Positions 15,994 to 24,500 of a stretch of 39,675 bases of DNA are shown piece by piece. Position numbers and translations under genes: made by a program. The DNA lies in assembly GCA_938017975.1 (NCBI GenBank), contig CALIKQ010000034.1, forward strand, positions 1 to 39,675. Reading direction: 5' to 3'. The stretch is from an uncultured Pseudomonadales bacterium (GTDB taxonomy: Bacteria > Pseudomonadota > Gammaproteobacteria > Pseudomonadales > Azotimanducaceae). The notes below the pieces were generated by a model. That model worked only from the letters and a program-made list of their open reading frames with translations. It did not search any database and was not told the DNA's origin. Positions within the stretch are counted from its first letter, which is position 1. Every line of letters begins with the position of its first letter.

Positions 15994-17295
15994 ATGTTTC
16001 GTGAACGCCAAAATCCCTATCTTGAGGGTAATTATGCACCCGTATCCGATCAACTGAGCACCGAGCACCTAAAGGTCAAAGGGCAGATTCCCAGTGATCT
16101 TAATGGCTTGCTGCTCCGCAACGGTCCCAATCCGATGCAAGCCCCAAACCCCAAAAAGCACCACTGGTTCATGGGTGACGGTATGTTACATGGCCTCAGA
16201 ATCAGCGAAGGTCGGCCAATCTGGTACCGTAATCAAACTGTTTCCGCCAATAAATCGAGCCCGAATACTCACGTCATCGGACACGCGGGAAATATTTATG
16301 CGTTGGTTGAAGCCGGCGGTGCCCCTGTCATGGTTGACCCAGAATTAAATTCGCTCGCTCAGGCACCCTTTGACGGCACCCTGAAGCGAGGTTTTACAGC
16401 CCATACCAAACATGAGGCTGAAACCGGTTCGCTTCACGCCATTTGCTATGATTTCAAGCGCGGTTATCGCGCGAGCTATCTGGAAATTGACACTGACAAT
16501 CGAGTCAAACAGCACCATGAGCTCGACCTGCCCGGTCAGCCAATGATCCACGACTGCGCCATTACTGATCAATACGTCATTGTGTTTGACCTACCAGTTA
16601 CCTTCAGCTTGAGCCGAATGATACGCCGCTATTTACCGTTTGCTTGGAACCCAAAGCATCAAGCTCGGATTGGCCTCTTAAACAGGCATCAGCCAGACCA
16701 AGCAATCGTTTGGTTTGAGATTGCTCCTTGCTACATTTTTCATCCGCAAAACGCTTTTGAAGACGAGCGCGGCCAAGTGATTTTGGAGGGTATGCGATAC
16801 GAACGGATTTTTGACAAGGTCAAAATTGGACCATTTGGAGAATCTCTCCCTTACCTTACGCGCTGGACGCTAGACCCAAAGACTGGCGACACAACCGAGC
16901 AACAAATCGATGATCGCCCAGCAGAATTTCCGCGCGTGCACCCCGATATGGAAGGCAAACTCACTCAATATGGTTATGCTCTCGGACTGGCCAGAGATCC
17001 TGCGGATACCAATTTTAATCAGATTATTAAGTACCACCGTCACGGTGATCGCGCCGAAAGACACACCCTTGCACCATCACAGATGGCCGGCGAACCCATT
17101 TTCGTTCCATCCGCCGAGGCTACGTTGGAGGATGATGGATATTTACTCAGCTTCGTATTTGATCAAAGTACGGAATCCAGCCGTGTGATCATCTTAGACG
17201 CAAAGGACGTTGAGGCTGAGCCTATTGGCGAGATTGAATTGCCGCAACGTGTACCCTTTGGCTTTCATGGTAGCTGGATTTCTAATTCACCATAA
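15994..17295 (+). CDS. carotenoid-cleavage-type oxygenase (RPE65 family), copy 1
   Basis: 433 residues. The four iron-binding histidines of the seven-bladed propeller are present: His137 (FTAHTKHE), His186 (MIHDCAIT), His250 (YIFHPQNAFE) and His425 (FGFHGSW). The N-terminal LRNGPNPMQAP and HHWFMGDGMLHG segments are also diagnostic. These enzymes split a conjugated C=C bond of carotenoids, apocarotenoids, stilbenes or related phenylpropenes with O2. There is no signal peptide, so it is cytoplasmic or membrane-associated through the FSLSRMIRRYLPF patch (about 204-216). It is divergent from the PLP enzyme gene and convergent with the phosphotransferase. A second family member lies at 29250-30641. 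Confidence 0.93.
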   Translation: MFRERQNPYLEGNYAPVSDQLSTEHLKVKGQIPSDLNGLLLRNGPNPMQAPNPKKHHWFMGDGMLHGLRISEGRPIWYRNQTVSANKSSPNTHVIGHAGNIYALVEAGGAPVMVDPELNSLAQAPFDGTLKRGFTAHTKHEAETGSLHAICYDFKRGYRASYLEIDTDNRVKQHHELDLPGQPMIHDCAITDQYVIVFDLPVTFSLSRMIRRYLPFAWNPKHQARIGLLNRHQPDQAIVWFEIAPCYIFHPQNAFEDERGQVILEGMRYERIFDKVKIGPFGESLPYLTRWTLDPKTGDTTEQQIDDRPAEFPRVHPDMEGKLTQYGYALGLARDPADTNFNQIIKYHRHGDRAERHTLAPSQMAGEPIFVPSAEATLEDDGYLLSFVFDQSTESSRVIILDAKDVEAEPIGEIELPQRVPFGFHGSWISNSP

Positions 17296-17414
17296 ACGAC
17301 CGGAAGCAATCAGCGCAACTCGCCATCAGCTACTCGAGGCCCCAGGTTTTCAGAATACTGGCTGATCCGATCAAAGAGACGTCTGCGGTCTAGGCTTTCC
17401 CAGCTGAAGTCTTT

Positions 17415-18512
17415 TTAGAGAGACTCAACCAAACCCAACACATCCCATTCTTCAAGCGCTCGTTGAAGCCGATAGAAAAGAACTTCCTTCCAATCAACTC
17501 CCAGGCTTTCACACTCACGCGCGACAATGCTGACATCGGTGCTACCGATGGCAATCACGTTGATCATATGACTGATGATCATCCCCAACCGATAATCAAG
17601 TTCAAAGTCTTGCTTCCCATAATCGGAGACACCCTCTGCCCGAAGCCCTTCCAGATAAACCTCCATTAGACGCCGCTCGTTGCCTCTGCGAAATTCCGTA
17701 GGCGTTGTAACAACCAACAGACGCGCAAAATCCCAGGGCCCTTGGGCAACAAAGGGGAACTGCCAATCGATCGCAGCAAACTCGCCCCCAGCGTCGGTCG
17801 GAAAGAACAACTGCTTTGCATGATAGTCACCATGAACAAGCGTGAACGGTCGCGTCCCATACAGGGCTTGAAGCTTTGGAAGCTTCTCTGCCACAGCTGG
17901 CATCAGTGCCTCTGTGACAGCAACGTTATCGAAGTGCGCGGCAAGCCCTGGCACGATTGCAGCCGCCCCGCCAAAGCCCATTGCAAAAAAGTGCTCATCA
18001 TCAAATTGCACAAAGTAATCTTTCTCGCGCAAGCGCTCATGGTTCCACCATCGAGCATGAAGCCTTGGAAGTTGGCGCAAACCATACTCCACCTGATCGG
18101 TGGACACGCCCCAGGAAGGTGAGGATGCTGGCCCCAAATCTTTCATCAGCAGAACAAAGGCCTGGCGCTCAGCATCAAACGCTTGATACAGGCATTTCGG
18201 TATCGCAATGCCAGGATCTTCAAAGTCGCGATAGAAACTCGTCTCACGTCGATACTGGTCAAATACATTGATGATCTCTTCGATCACCTGAGGGTTTTGA
18301 GAGGTGTATTTCCCAATCATGCGCGTCGGTAGCGCTGGGTCATCTCGATCGAAAACAGCTTCGATGACCACAATTTCTGCAGTTTGACCAGGCTCTTCAG
18401 ACTGCCAAACTCGACATTCAGTGACCTGTGCGTCAATCGTCGATGCCAGAACGGCATTCAACCAATCAACGGTGAAATCCTCTATCCGATTAGGAATCAT
18501 GAGCACATCCAT
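17415..18512 (-). CDS. APH/choline-kinase-like phosphotransferase, copy 1
   Basis: 365 residues, with AGGAG eight bases before the ATG at 18512. It has the kinase-like fold: likely ATP Lys68, hinge segment LLMKDLGPAS, catalytic loop His227-Gly-Asp229 (HGDYHAKQ) and the magnesium Asp249 in IDWQFP. The usual Asn of HGDxxxxN is Gln234, an unusual substitution. This family includes aminoglycoside, choline and ecdysteroid kinases, LvaA of levulinate breakdown and the kinase domain of human ACAD10/11. It is the last gene of a leftward ABM-LLM-kinase run (50 bases after LLM). The substrate is unknown; the acyl-CoA dehydrogenase at 21050 offers a context for a hydroxyacyl substrate. Confidence 0.87.
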   Translation of the reverse strand: MDVLMIPNRIEDFTVDWLNAVLASTIDAQVTECRVWQSEEPGQTAEIVVIEAVFDRDDPALPTRMIGKYTSQNPQVIEEIINVFDQYRRETSFYRDFEDPGIAIPKCLYQAFDAERQAFVLLMKDLGPASSPSWGVSTDQVEYGLRQLPRLHARWWNHERLREKDYFVQFDDEHFFAMGFGGAAAIVPGLAAHFDNVAVTEALMPAVAEKLPKLQALYGTRPFTLVHGDYHAKQLFFPTDAGGEFAAIDWQFPFVAQGPWDFARLLVVTTPTEFRRGNERRLMEVYLEGLRAEGVSDYGKQDFELDYRLGMIISHMINVIAIGSTDVSIVARECESLGVDWKEVLFYRLQRALEEWDVLGLVESL

Positions 18513-18562
18513 TATCCCTGCTCCTCTCTGCTGCGTGCGTCCAATTAAGGGTACGTCACGGC

Positions 18563-19402
18563 CTATCGAAGTTTGTTGGCAATTTCAGCGACCTTATCTA
18601 AATGAGAAAGCACGCGATCAGGCTCAGCTTGGGGCAAGGAAAATACGATGTGGGTAAACCCCTGATCAACTCTTGCAGCAGCTTGATCGAGATCCGCCGG
18701 CGCCCCAAAAAGCGCTACATCAATATCCGCAATCGATCGGCCACGATTTTGCAGCGCAGCCTCCATATTCGCCATGCCGCCGGAACCGGCGCCTCCGATG
18801 GGCAACCAGCCATCGCAATACTCAGCTACCCGGTCAAACGCCCATTTTGAGTTTGCGCCGAGCCAGATCGGCGGACCACCTGCCTGAACCGGCTTGGGCC
18901 AAGACCAGATCGGATCAAAATTGACATGATCACCATGAAATTCTGCCTCGTCCTGGGACCAAATTGCTTTCATTGCGAGCACCTTCTCTCTGACAATGGC
19001 CCAGCGTTGCTGATAATTGGCGCCATGATTTTCCATTTCCTCAACATTCCAACCAGCGCCAATACCGAGAATAAATCGCCCCTCAGAAATTGTATCAAGA
19101 GAGGCACATTCTTTGGCCAGAACAATAGGGTCCCGCTCAATCACAAGACATATCCCGGTACCCAGCTTGATTTTGCTAGTAACCGCCGCAGCAGCGGCTA
19201 AGGCAACGAAGGGATCATGTGTTCTCCAATACCAATTCGGCAGATCAGTGCCGCCAGGAAACGGTGTCTTTCGTGAAACCGGTATGTGGGTATGTTCGGG
19301 GAAGAACAGTGAGTCAAGACCCCGCTCCTCCACTGCCTTTGCAATCGCGACAGGTTGGATCGTTTGATCCGTGGGGAAAATTTGCACACCAAATTCAGTC
19401 AT
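18563..19402 (-). CDS. LLM-class F420-dependent oxidoreductase (TIGR03619/Rv2161c-like)
   Basis: 279 residues. The full TIM-barrel order is visible: VEERGLDSLFFPEHTHIP, KIKLGTGICLVIERDPIVLAKECASLD, the SEGRFILGIGAGWN phosphate-binding region, NHGANYQQRW and GGPPIWLGANS. This combination is that of the TIGR03619 group, which is predicted to use F420 rather than FMN. The start at 19402 has only a weak GAGAAAAAG. It is between the ABM gene (42 bases upstream) and the phosphotransferase (50 bases downstream), probably one transcript. The reaction would be oxidation of an alcohol or reduction of an unsaturated substrate; which one is not visible. Confidence 0.9.
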   Translation of the reverse strand: MTEFGVQIFPTDQTIQPVAIAKAVEERGLDSLFFPEHTHIPVSRKTPFPGGTDLPNWYWRTHDPFVALAAAAAVTSKIKLGTGICLVIERDPIVLAKECASLDTISEGRFILGIGAGWNVEEMENHGANYQQRWAIVREKVLAMKAIWSQDEAEFHGDHVNFDPIWSWPKPVQAGGPPIWLGANSKWAFDRVAEYCDGWLPIGGAGSGGMANMEAALQNRGRSIADIDVALFGAPADLDQAAARVDQGFTHIVFSLPQAEPDRVLSHLDKVAEIANKLR

Positions 19403-19444
19403 AACTTTTTCTCGCGTTTAATTTTAAAATATCAGTCCGAGGCC

Positions 19445-19735
19445 TCACACACCATCAAAAACTTCGATCGATGGCGCAGCGGCAAGACAATCCTTGAGCG
19501 GCTCGTTCGCCGCCTTGAACGCATCATAGCGACCATGCGCTGAAAACGCGGCTTCATCGTCGTATTGCTCAAGCACAACGTAGGTATGTTCTTCGCTGCG
19601 GGAACGATGAAGCGCATAAAATCGACAGCCTGGTTCTTCCGCAAGGACTACAGCTGCTAATTTCGGAAAGTGCTTTTCAAAGTGTGCGATCTGATCGGCT
19701 TTAATGACCAACTTTGCTACGATACCGATACTCAT
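19445..19735 (-). CDS. ABM-domain (YgiN-like) monooxygenase family protein
   Basis: 96 residues from the second of two adjacent ATGs (19735), which has GGGAG at seven bases; the ATG at 19738 is closer. It shows the dimeric ferredoxin-like ABM fold: IGIVAKLVIKADQ strand, FEKHFPKLAAVVLAEEPGC helix with Glu-Pro-Gly-Cys, the YALHRSRSEEHTYVVLEQYDDEAAF strands and the closing FKAANEPLKD helix. Relatives are cofactor-free quinol or anthrone-type monooxygenases, or stress proteins without proven activity. It is first in the leftward ABM-LLM-kinase cluster. Confidence 0.87.
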   Translation of the reverse strand: MSIGIVAKLVIKADQIAHFEKHFPKLAAVVLAEEPGCRFYALHRSRSEEHTYVVLEQYDDEAAFSAHGRYDAFKAANEPLKDCLAAAPSIEVFDGV

Positions 19736-19764
19736 CATCCATCTCCCTTATTTCATTTTTTGGT

Positions 19765-19950
19765 TCAGCCAATAAGCGCCTTCACGCTTGGACGGCTAAG
19801 GTTAAACAATCTGGCGTTATCCGACCAAACGACGGTGTGGCACGAACCGAACACGCCGTTAAAGAATCGTTCAGGATCCAGGCCATCCAGGCAGGAACCA
19901 GAGGCACTGATGACAACACGGTGCAGGTTGTCACACTTTAAGGCTGGGCT
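19765..19950 (-). other. open frame without a start codon, possible gene remnant
   Basis: The gap between PhyH and the ABM gene contains a minus-strand frame of about 60 codons closed by TGA at 19765-19767. The bounding upstream stop is at 19951, just inside the end of PhyH, in another frame. It has no ATG, and its one GTG falls mid-frame with no ribosome binding site. It reads like a protein tail (a segment WSDNARLFNL faintly recalls amidohydrolase C-termini). It may be a decayed fragment or chance. Confidence 0.2.
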
Positions 19951-20816
19951 TCATCCAAACGCTCGCCCTGCTGATGTTGGAAAATCGATTTATAGCCCTG
20001 CTTGGACCAGTCCGGCGGCATGAGGACAGGCCGCGGATCAAAGCGTGCCCATCTGGCCCTTTCTCCGCGAACAACCGTCTCAGCATATTTACCTTTTGCA
20101 GTGAGATTCGTAATGGGTATCGCATCTGCCGCCGAATAGGCGCACAACAGGAGTGGTCGGGGCAATGCACTCGCATTGGGTGGAGAACCATGGATCGCTC
20201 TGCAATTATGCACCGTCACAGTCCCTGCCGGCCCAGACAGATACTCGGCCGAATCAATATCTAACAAATGGAGATCCTCTTCTCTGATATGCCCAGTCCA
20301 GGTTTCATTCTGATCATAGAGATCGAATAATTCTTGCGAATGACTCTTGGGGATTATCCCCATCGGAGCCATGTCATCGGTCACATCGCTCAAATAGACG
20401 CCGATCGTCAACACGTCATAATTGGTATGCGGCCAAAACTGAATGTCTTGATGCCATTTCACCGCTTCGCCCCCGCCGCCCCATTTGAAATTCAGTTTTG
20501 AGTGATGGAATTTGATATTGGATCCCAGAAGATCCTCAGCGATATCGACAAACGGTCCAGTGCTCGCAAATTCCCAATACGTCTCGTGAAAATCAGTGGG
20601 TGAATTGAGTCGACGCAAACGAGGGTTGGCACGGGTGTGACCCGGTTCTAAGTCAAATTTGGCACCAGATCGCTCAACGCTTCGACTCTCCTCAATAAAA
20701 GCATTGGTTACGTCGTTGAGGCGTTTTAACCACTCCGACGACACCCAATTCTGGCCTCCGCAATACCCTTGCTCCAGATATTTTGCGCGCAGGTCCTCTG
20801 TCAGTATTTTCAACAA
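19938..20816 (-). CDS. phytanoyl-CoA dioxygenase (PhyH) family Fe(II)/2-oxoglutarate oxygenase
   Basis: 292 residues. The start is a TTG (20816, or the adjacent TTG at 20813), justified by AAGGAG five to eight bases upstream and no nearby ATG. The iron triad is His122-x-Asp124 (KWHQDIQFWPH) and His209 (AIHGSPPNAS), with Arg220 eleven residues later in the position that binds 2-oxoglutarate. The length is normal for the family. These enzymes hydroxylate lipids, terpenoids, ectoine or other small molecules. It is divergent from the acyl-CoA dehydrogenase gene at 21050 and 202 bases upstream of the ABM gene. The substrate is not evident. Confidence 0.93.
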   Translation of the reverse strand: MLKILTEDLRAKYLEQGYCGGQNWVSSEWLKRLNDVTNAFIEESRSVERSGAKFDLEPGHTRANPRLRRLNSPTDFHETYWEFASTGPFVDIAEDLLGSNIKFHHSKLNFKWGGGGEAVKWHQDIQFWPHTNYDVLTIGVYLSDVTDDMAPMGIIPKSHSQELFDLYDQNETWTGHIREEDLHLLDIDSAEYLSGPAGTVTVHNCRAIHGSPPNASALPRPLLLCAYSAADAIPITNLTAKGKYAETVVRGERARWARFDPRPVLMPPDWSKQGYKSIFQHQQGERLDEAQP

Positions 20817-20988
20817 GATCTCTCCTTTACATTACCGTCCCAACGCCAGGAAGGTGAATTGAGCGAGCAACCCCAAACGATTTAAGGCGCGGCGATCTCA
20901 GCACCTCAAACCTTACCGCTGAAGCCCGGTCATGACTAGCCACACGGATCCAAACAAATATCGTGGTTAAGATCGAAAGGCTACCGCC

Positions 20989-21019
20989 TTGACCTGAAGC
21001 CCTTGCCTGCTGTTATAGT
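20989..21019 (+). promoter_or_regulatory. candidate sigma-70 promoter for the acyl-CoA dehydrogenase
   Basis: TTGACC (20989-20994) and TATAGT (21014-21019) each match the consensus at five of six bases. The spacer is 19 bases, slightly long. A transcript would begin near 21026, giving a leader of about 24 bases that includes the GAAAGAG ribosome binding site of the gene at 21050. Confidence 0.45.
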
Positions 21020-21049
21020 CAGCTCACCTAATTCCTGAAAGAGTAAACC

Positions 21050-22279
21050 ATGATCGATTTTGAAATCCCAGACGAAACCCGCGCGGTTCGAGACAAAGTC
21101 AGAGCTTTTGTTCAAGCCGAATGCCACCCCGCTGAAGAAATTTGTACCGCCGAAAATTTCGACACGGTGATCGCCGAATTACGCGCCAAGGCTCGCAGCC
21201 AAGGTCTATGGTGTCCATTCGTTCCCGAAGAGCATGGTGGTATGGGACTTCGGCCTCTGGCAAATGCGTTGGTTCAAATGGAATTAGGAGAAAGCTACCT
21301 GGGAGCTTTATCACTCAATACCCAAGGCCCAGATGATGCCACGATGCTGACATTACTAGAGCATGGCACCGACTTCCAAAAAGAAAAATTCCTTAAACCG
21401 CTGCTCAATGGCGAAAAGCGCATTTGCTACTCCATGACGGAGAAAGCAGCAGGCGCAGATGCCACTGGCATGCAGACTTCAGCAGTGCTCGATGGTGACG
21501 AATGGGTACTCAACGGTGAAAAATGGTTTTCGTCCTCTGCCAGCGTAGCTGATATCGCCGTCGTGATGGCCAAAACAGACCCCGACGCAGCCAGACACGA
21601 GCAATACAGTACGTTTATCGTCGAATTGCCAAACCCGGGCTATGAGATCGTCCGTAACATTGAGACCATGCAACCCCATACCGATCTGGGTTTAAAGCTG
21701 GGCGGTAGCCATTCTGAAATCAAAATCGAGAACCTTCGCGTACCTCGAGACAATATTTTGGGAGGCCGTGGACAGGGTTTTAATATGGGACAGCACCGAC
21801 TGGCCTACGGACGACTGCGACACGGCATGCACAATGTCGCTATGGCTCAGCGCGCTTTAGACTTAGCAGCGAAGCACGTGGTTAACCGCAGTACCTTTGG
21901 AGAACGTCTGGCTGATCGGCAAGGCGTACGCTGGATGTTGGCAGACTGTGCGTCTGAAATTTATAAAGCTCGGCTCATGCTGCTGCATATCGCCTACAAG
22001 GCGGAGCGTGGCATGGATTTGAAAAACGAAAACGGCATCGCAAAAGTTTTCTTGGCGAACATGGTGCATCAAGTTGTCGATACCGCGCTTCAGTTGCACG
22101 GCGCTCTTGGGTACAGTCATGATACCCCTCTGGCGCGGTGGTATACGGGCATCCGCTCGCAGCGGTTGGTCGACGGCCCAGACGAAGTCCATCGCTGGCG
22201 TACGGGTGCAAACGTCATTAAGGCGTTCGAGAAGTATGGCACCACAGCGTCGGCTTGTGGCGGAGAACTGTTCGACTAA
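21050..22279 (+). CDS. acyl-CoA dehydrogenase, ACAD10/11-like
   Basis: 409 residues; GAAAGAG lies six bases before the ATG. FAD and substrate signatures are present: CYSMTEKAAGADATGMQT, WVLNGEKWFSSSA, LRHGMHNVAMAQRALDLA, and VDTALQLHGALGYSHDTPLARWYT split across the C-terminal domain. The region holding the catalytic base (Glu376 in medium-chain enzymes) reads VDGPDEVH, with Asp375 in that place. The DGPDEVH form is typical of the ACAD10/11 group, whose members act with an APH-type kinase to process 4-hydroxyacyl-CoA through a phosphorylated intermediate. Two such kinases are in the window (17415 and 36046). The family is seen; use in hydroxyacid breakdown is inferred. Confidence 0.92.
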   Translation: MIDFEIPDETRAVRDKVRAFVQAECHPAEEICTAENFDTVIAELRAKARSQGLWCPFVPEEHGGMGLRPLANALVQMELGESYLGALSLNTQGPDDATMLTLLEHGTDFQKEKFLKPLLNGEKRICYSMTEKAAGADATGMQTSAVLDGDEWVLNGEKWFSSSASVADIAVVMAKTDPDAARHEQYSTFIVELPNPGYEIVRNIETMQPHTDLGLKLGGSHSEIKIENLRVPRDNILGGRGQGFNMGQHRLAYGRLRHGMHNVAMAQRALDLAAKHVVNRSTFGERLADRQGVRWMLADCASEIYKARLMLLHIAYKAERGMDLKNENGIAKVFLANMVHQVVDTALQLHGALGYSHDTPLARWYTGIRSQRLVDGPDEVHRWRTGANVIKAFEKYGTTASACGGELFD

Positions 22280-22342
22280 GCTGGAAGCTTTATTGCCGAT
22301 TTTTTGCTGACGTTTTCTACAAGAGCGCTGCGCTTAAACCGC

Positions 22343-22377
22343 GTATTCACGCTGGCCCTGAGGGCCAGCCTGAATAC
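22343..22377. terminator. strong hairpin between convergent genes, probable bidirectional terminator
   Basis: GTATTCA-C-GCTGGCCC, loop TGA, GGGCCAGC-C-TGAATAC: fifteen paired positions with one C/C mismatch. A second small hairpin (CTGAG/CTCAG, 22377-22390) follows. No long T-tract follows directly on either strand. It sits between the stop of the acyl-CoA dehydrogenase and the stop of the convergent BVMO gene. Confidence 0.6.
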
Positions 22378-22463
22378 TGAGTTGCCTCAGTGGCACTATG
22401 GCGGCAGCGCCAGATCCTAGCGCCTTTTGAGCGCAATACCTGCCCCGTTTTTTCGGCTGATGG

Positions 22464-24320
22464 CTATTTCTGCGCTTCAAACCGATAAGGCTCCAACGTT
22501 TCCTGGGCTTTGACACGAATTTTATGCCATTGCCCACCGCCGTAATACGCGAGGCTACCCGGCTTGGCATCGCCATGGCCGTTATAGTAAGTGATGCAGT
22601 CTCGGAGCGGCCGAGTTTGTGCATCAACTAATGCACAATGCTCTGCATAGGCGTCTTCTTCTCCCGCATCAACATCCACCACGACCGCATTTCTTTGTTT
22701 TAACGTTTCAAGCATCCAAACAATATAGTCGCCATGCTCTTCGATCGCGTTCGTAAAATTAAAGCTCCCGCCGCCTCCCTGGGGACCGGAGACAATAAAC
22801 AGATTGGGGTATCCCTCACTGTGCAATCCTAAGAAGGTTTTGGTGCCTTCCTCTGTCCACTTCTCATTCAGCGAACGACCGTCTCGACCAATGACCTGAT
22901 TAAATGTCGACGTCGCCATCCACTCGAATCCGGTTGCATAAATCAGGACATCGAGGGGGTACTCACGTTCATTGTGAACTACTCCCCGCTCATTGATCCG
23001 CGCAACCCCAGTGGGCGCCGTGTCGACAAGATGCACGTGGGGAAGGTTGAACGTTGGCAAGTATTCGTCATGAAAGGTCGGGCGCTTACACCCATAAGGA
23101 TAATAAGGCTTGAGTGCAGCCGCTGTTTCAGGGTCTGCCACGATGGCATCTACTCGAGCACGGATCTGTTCCATGATCCTGAAATTAGAATCGAGCTGTT
23201 TTTGGACCATTTCTTCCATTGTCAGGCTGCGGTCAAATGTTTTGCGGTCCTTAAAATCAGGAACTTTACCGGCTAAATAGTCATCATTGGCCTTCATCGC
23301 CGTTCGCCCCGCTGAAATCTTTGCGAAGCGCGCTCGACGCTCTTTCGCCCAGTTCTCCTGCACTGACCAGGTTGCTCGCTCCTCATCGGTAGTTGCTCGT
23401 TGATCCCGAACATCAACTGAGCTGGGTGTCCGCTGAAAGACATAAAGTTCATCGACGGTTTTTGCGAGCTCCGGGACCACTTGCACAGCCGTAGCCCCTG
23501 TTCCGATAATTCCAACCCGTTTGCCCTTCAAATCAAGATGATAGTTCCAACGTGAAGTGTGAAATGAGTCGCCCTGAAAACGATTCATCCCCTCGATCCG
23601 AGCAAGTTTCGGCGTCGTCAAAAGACCATTGGCGAGCACAACATAACGTGCGCGCATTGCATCACCGCGATCGGTCTCGACCGTCCATCGCTGAGCAGAA
23701 TCATCCCAAGTCGTTTTCTCAACGGTGGTATGAAAAAGACAATGATCATAAAACCCAAAGCGCTCTGCGAGGCTTTGGCAATACTCCATGATTTCAAAAC
23801 CACTTGCGAATTTCATTGACGGGATATAGCCCATCTCCTCTAACAAGGGCAGATAACTGTAGGCTTCGACGTCGCAAGCAATTCCAGGATATCGATTCCA
23901 ATACCAAGTCCCTCCAACATCCCCACCCTTCTCACAAAATCGAACATCGGTATGTCCAGCCTGCTGTAATTTGTACCATAGCAACAGCCCTGCGAAACCC
24001 GCACCCACAACCAGAATTTCGCAGTCATCCGAGAGAGTCTCCCGCGGCACAGGATCGGTCGAATAGAGGTCTTCAAGGTATCGGCTAAATTCACCCTCCA
24101 TCGCCATATAATCAGCAGCGCCGCGACGAGCCTCTTTGAAGTCCCGGTATCGAGCTTGCTCTTCGGCATTGAAGACCGCGCCTGCTGGCGCCTCAGGCAG
24201 TGATTTTAGGGCTTCGTCTTCGACGACCCCGTAACCTTGTCCGTCCAGCTTTACGGGTGCCTTTGCCGCGCGGGTCTTAAATTTTTTAAGCCCTGTGACT
24301 GAATCAATTTCAATCGCCAT
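22464..24320 (-). CDS. Baeyer-Villiger-type flavin monooxygenase with N-terminal extension
   Basis: 618 residues from the ATG at 24320, with GGGAG eight bases upstream; the frame continues to 24440 without a signal. Two dinucleotide folds are present: GAGFAG (106-111, FAD) with KGGDVGGTWYWNRYPG, and GTGATA (273-278, NADPH). The Baeyer-Villiger fingerprint is F248-x-G-x3-H254-x3-W258, but the last position is Asn259 rather than Pro or Asp. A 100-residue extension before the FAD domain recalls 4-hydroxyacetophenone and related long BVMOs. It would turn a ketone into an ester or lactone with NADPH and O2. It is alone, with 180 bases to the next upstream gene's stop. Confidence 0.9.
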   Translation of the reverse strand: MAIEIDSVTGLKKFKTRAAKAPVKLDGQGYGVVEDEALKSLPEAPAGAVFNAEEQARYRDFKEARRGAADYMAMEGEFSRYLEDLYSTDPVPRETLSDDCEILVVGAGFAGLLLWYKLQQAGHTDVRFCEKGGDVGGTWYWNRYPGIACDVEAYSYLPLLEEMGYIPSMKFASGFEIMEYCQSLAERFGFYDHCLFHTTVEKTTWDDSAQRWTVETDRGDAMRARYVVLANGLLTTPKLARIEGMNRFQGDSFHTSRWNYHLDLKGKRVGIIGTGATAVQVVPELAKTVDELYVFQRTPSSVDVRDQRATTDEERATWSVQENWAKERRARFAKISAGRTAMKANDDYLAGKVPDFKDRKTFDRSLTMEEMVQKQLDSNFRIMEQIRARVDAIVADPETAAALKPYYPYGCKRPTFHDEYLPTFNLPHVHLVDTAPTGVARINERGVVHNEREYPLDVLIYATGFEWMATSTFNQVIGRDGRSLNEKWTEEGTKTFLGLHSEGYPNLFIVSGPQGGGGSFNFTNAIEEHGDYIVWMLETLKQRNAVVVDVDAGEEDAYAEHCALVDAQTRPLRDCITYYNGHGDAKPGSLAYYGGGQWHKIRVKAQETLEPYRFEAQK

Positions 24321-24500
24321 AACCTTGTCTCCCTTAATGGCCTCAGCAAAACCTAGATTGCCTCTAAGATCAAGTCTGACTCGATATTGACAACCCACAT
24401 ACGCGGACATGGACGCCTCATGTTGTGCGTTTTTAGTCAACGTCTGAAAACTTTGGTCATCAGATCAGGAACCCAAAGGATTCCCCTTAACTGATGGCGG

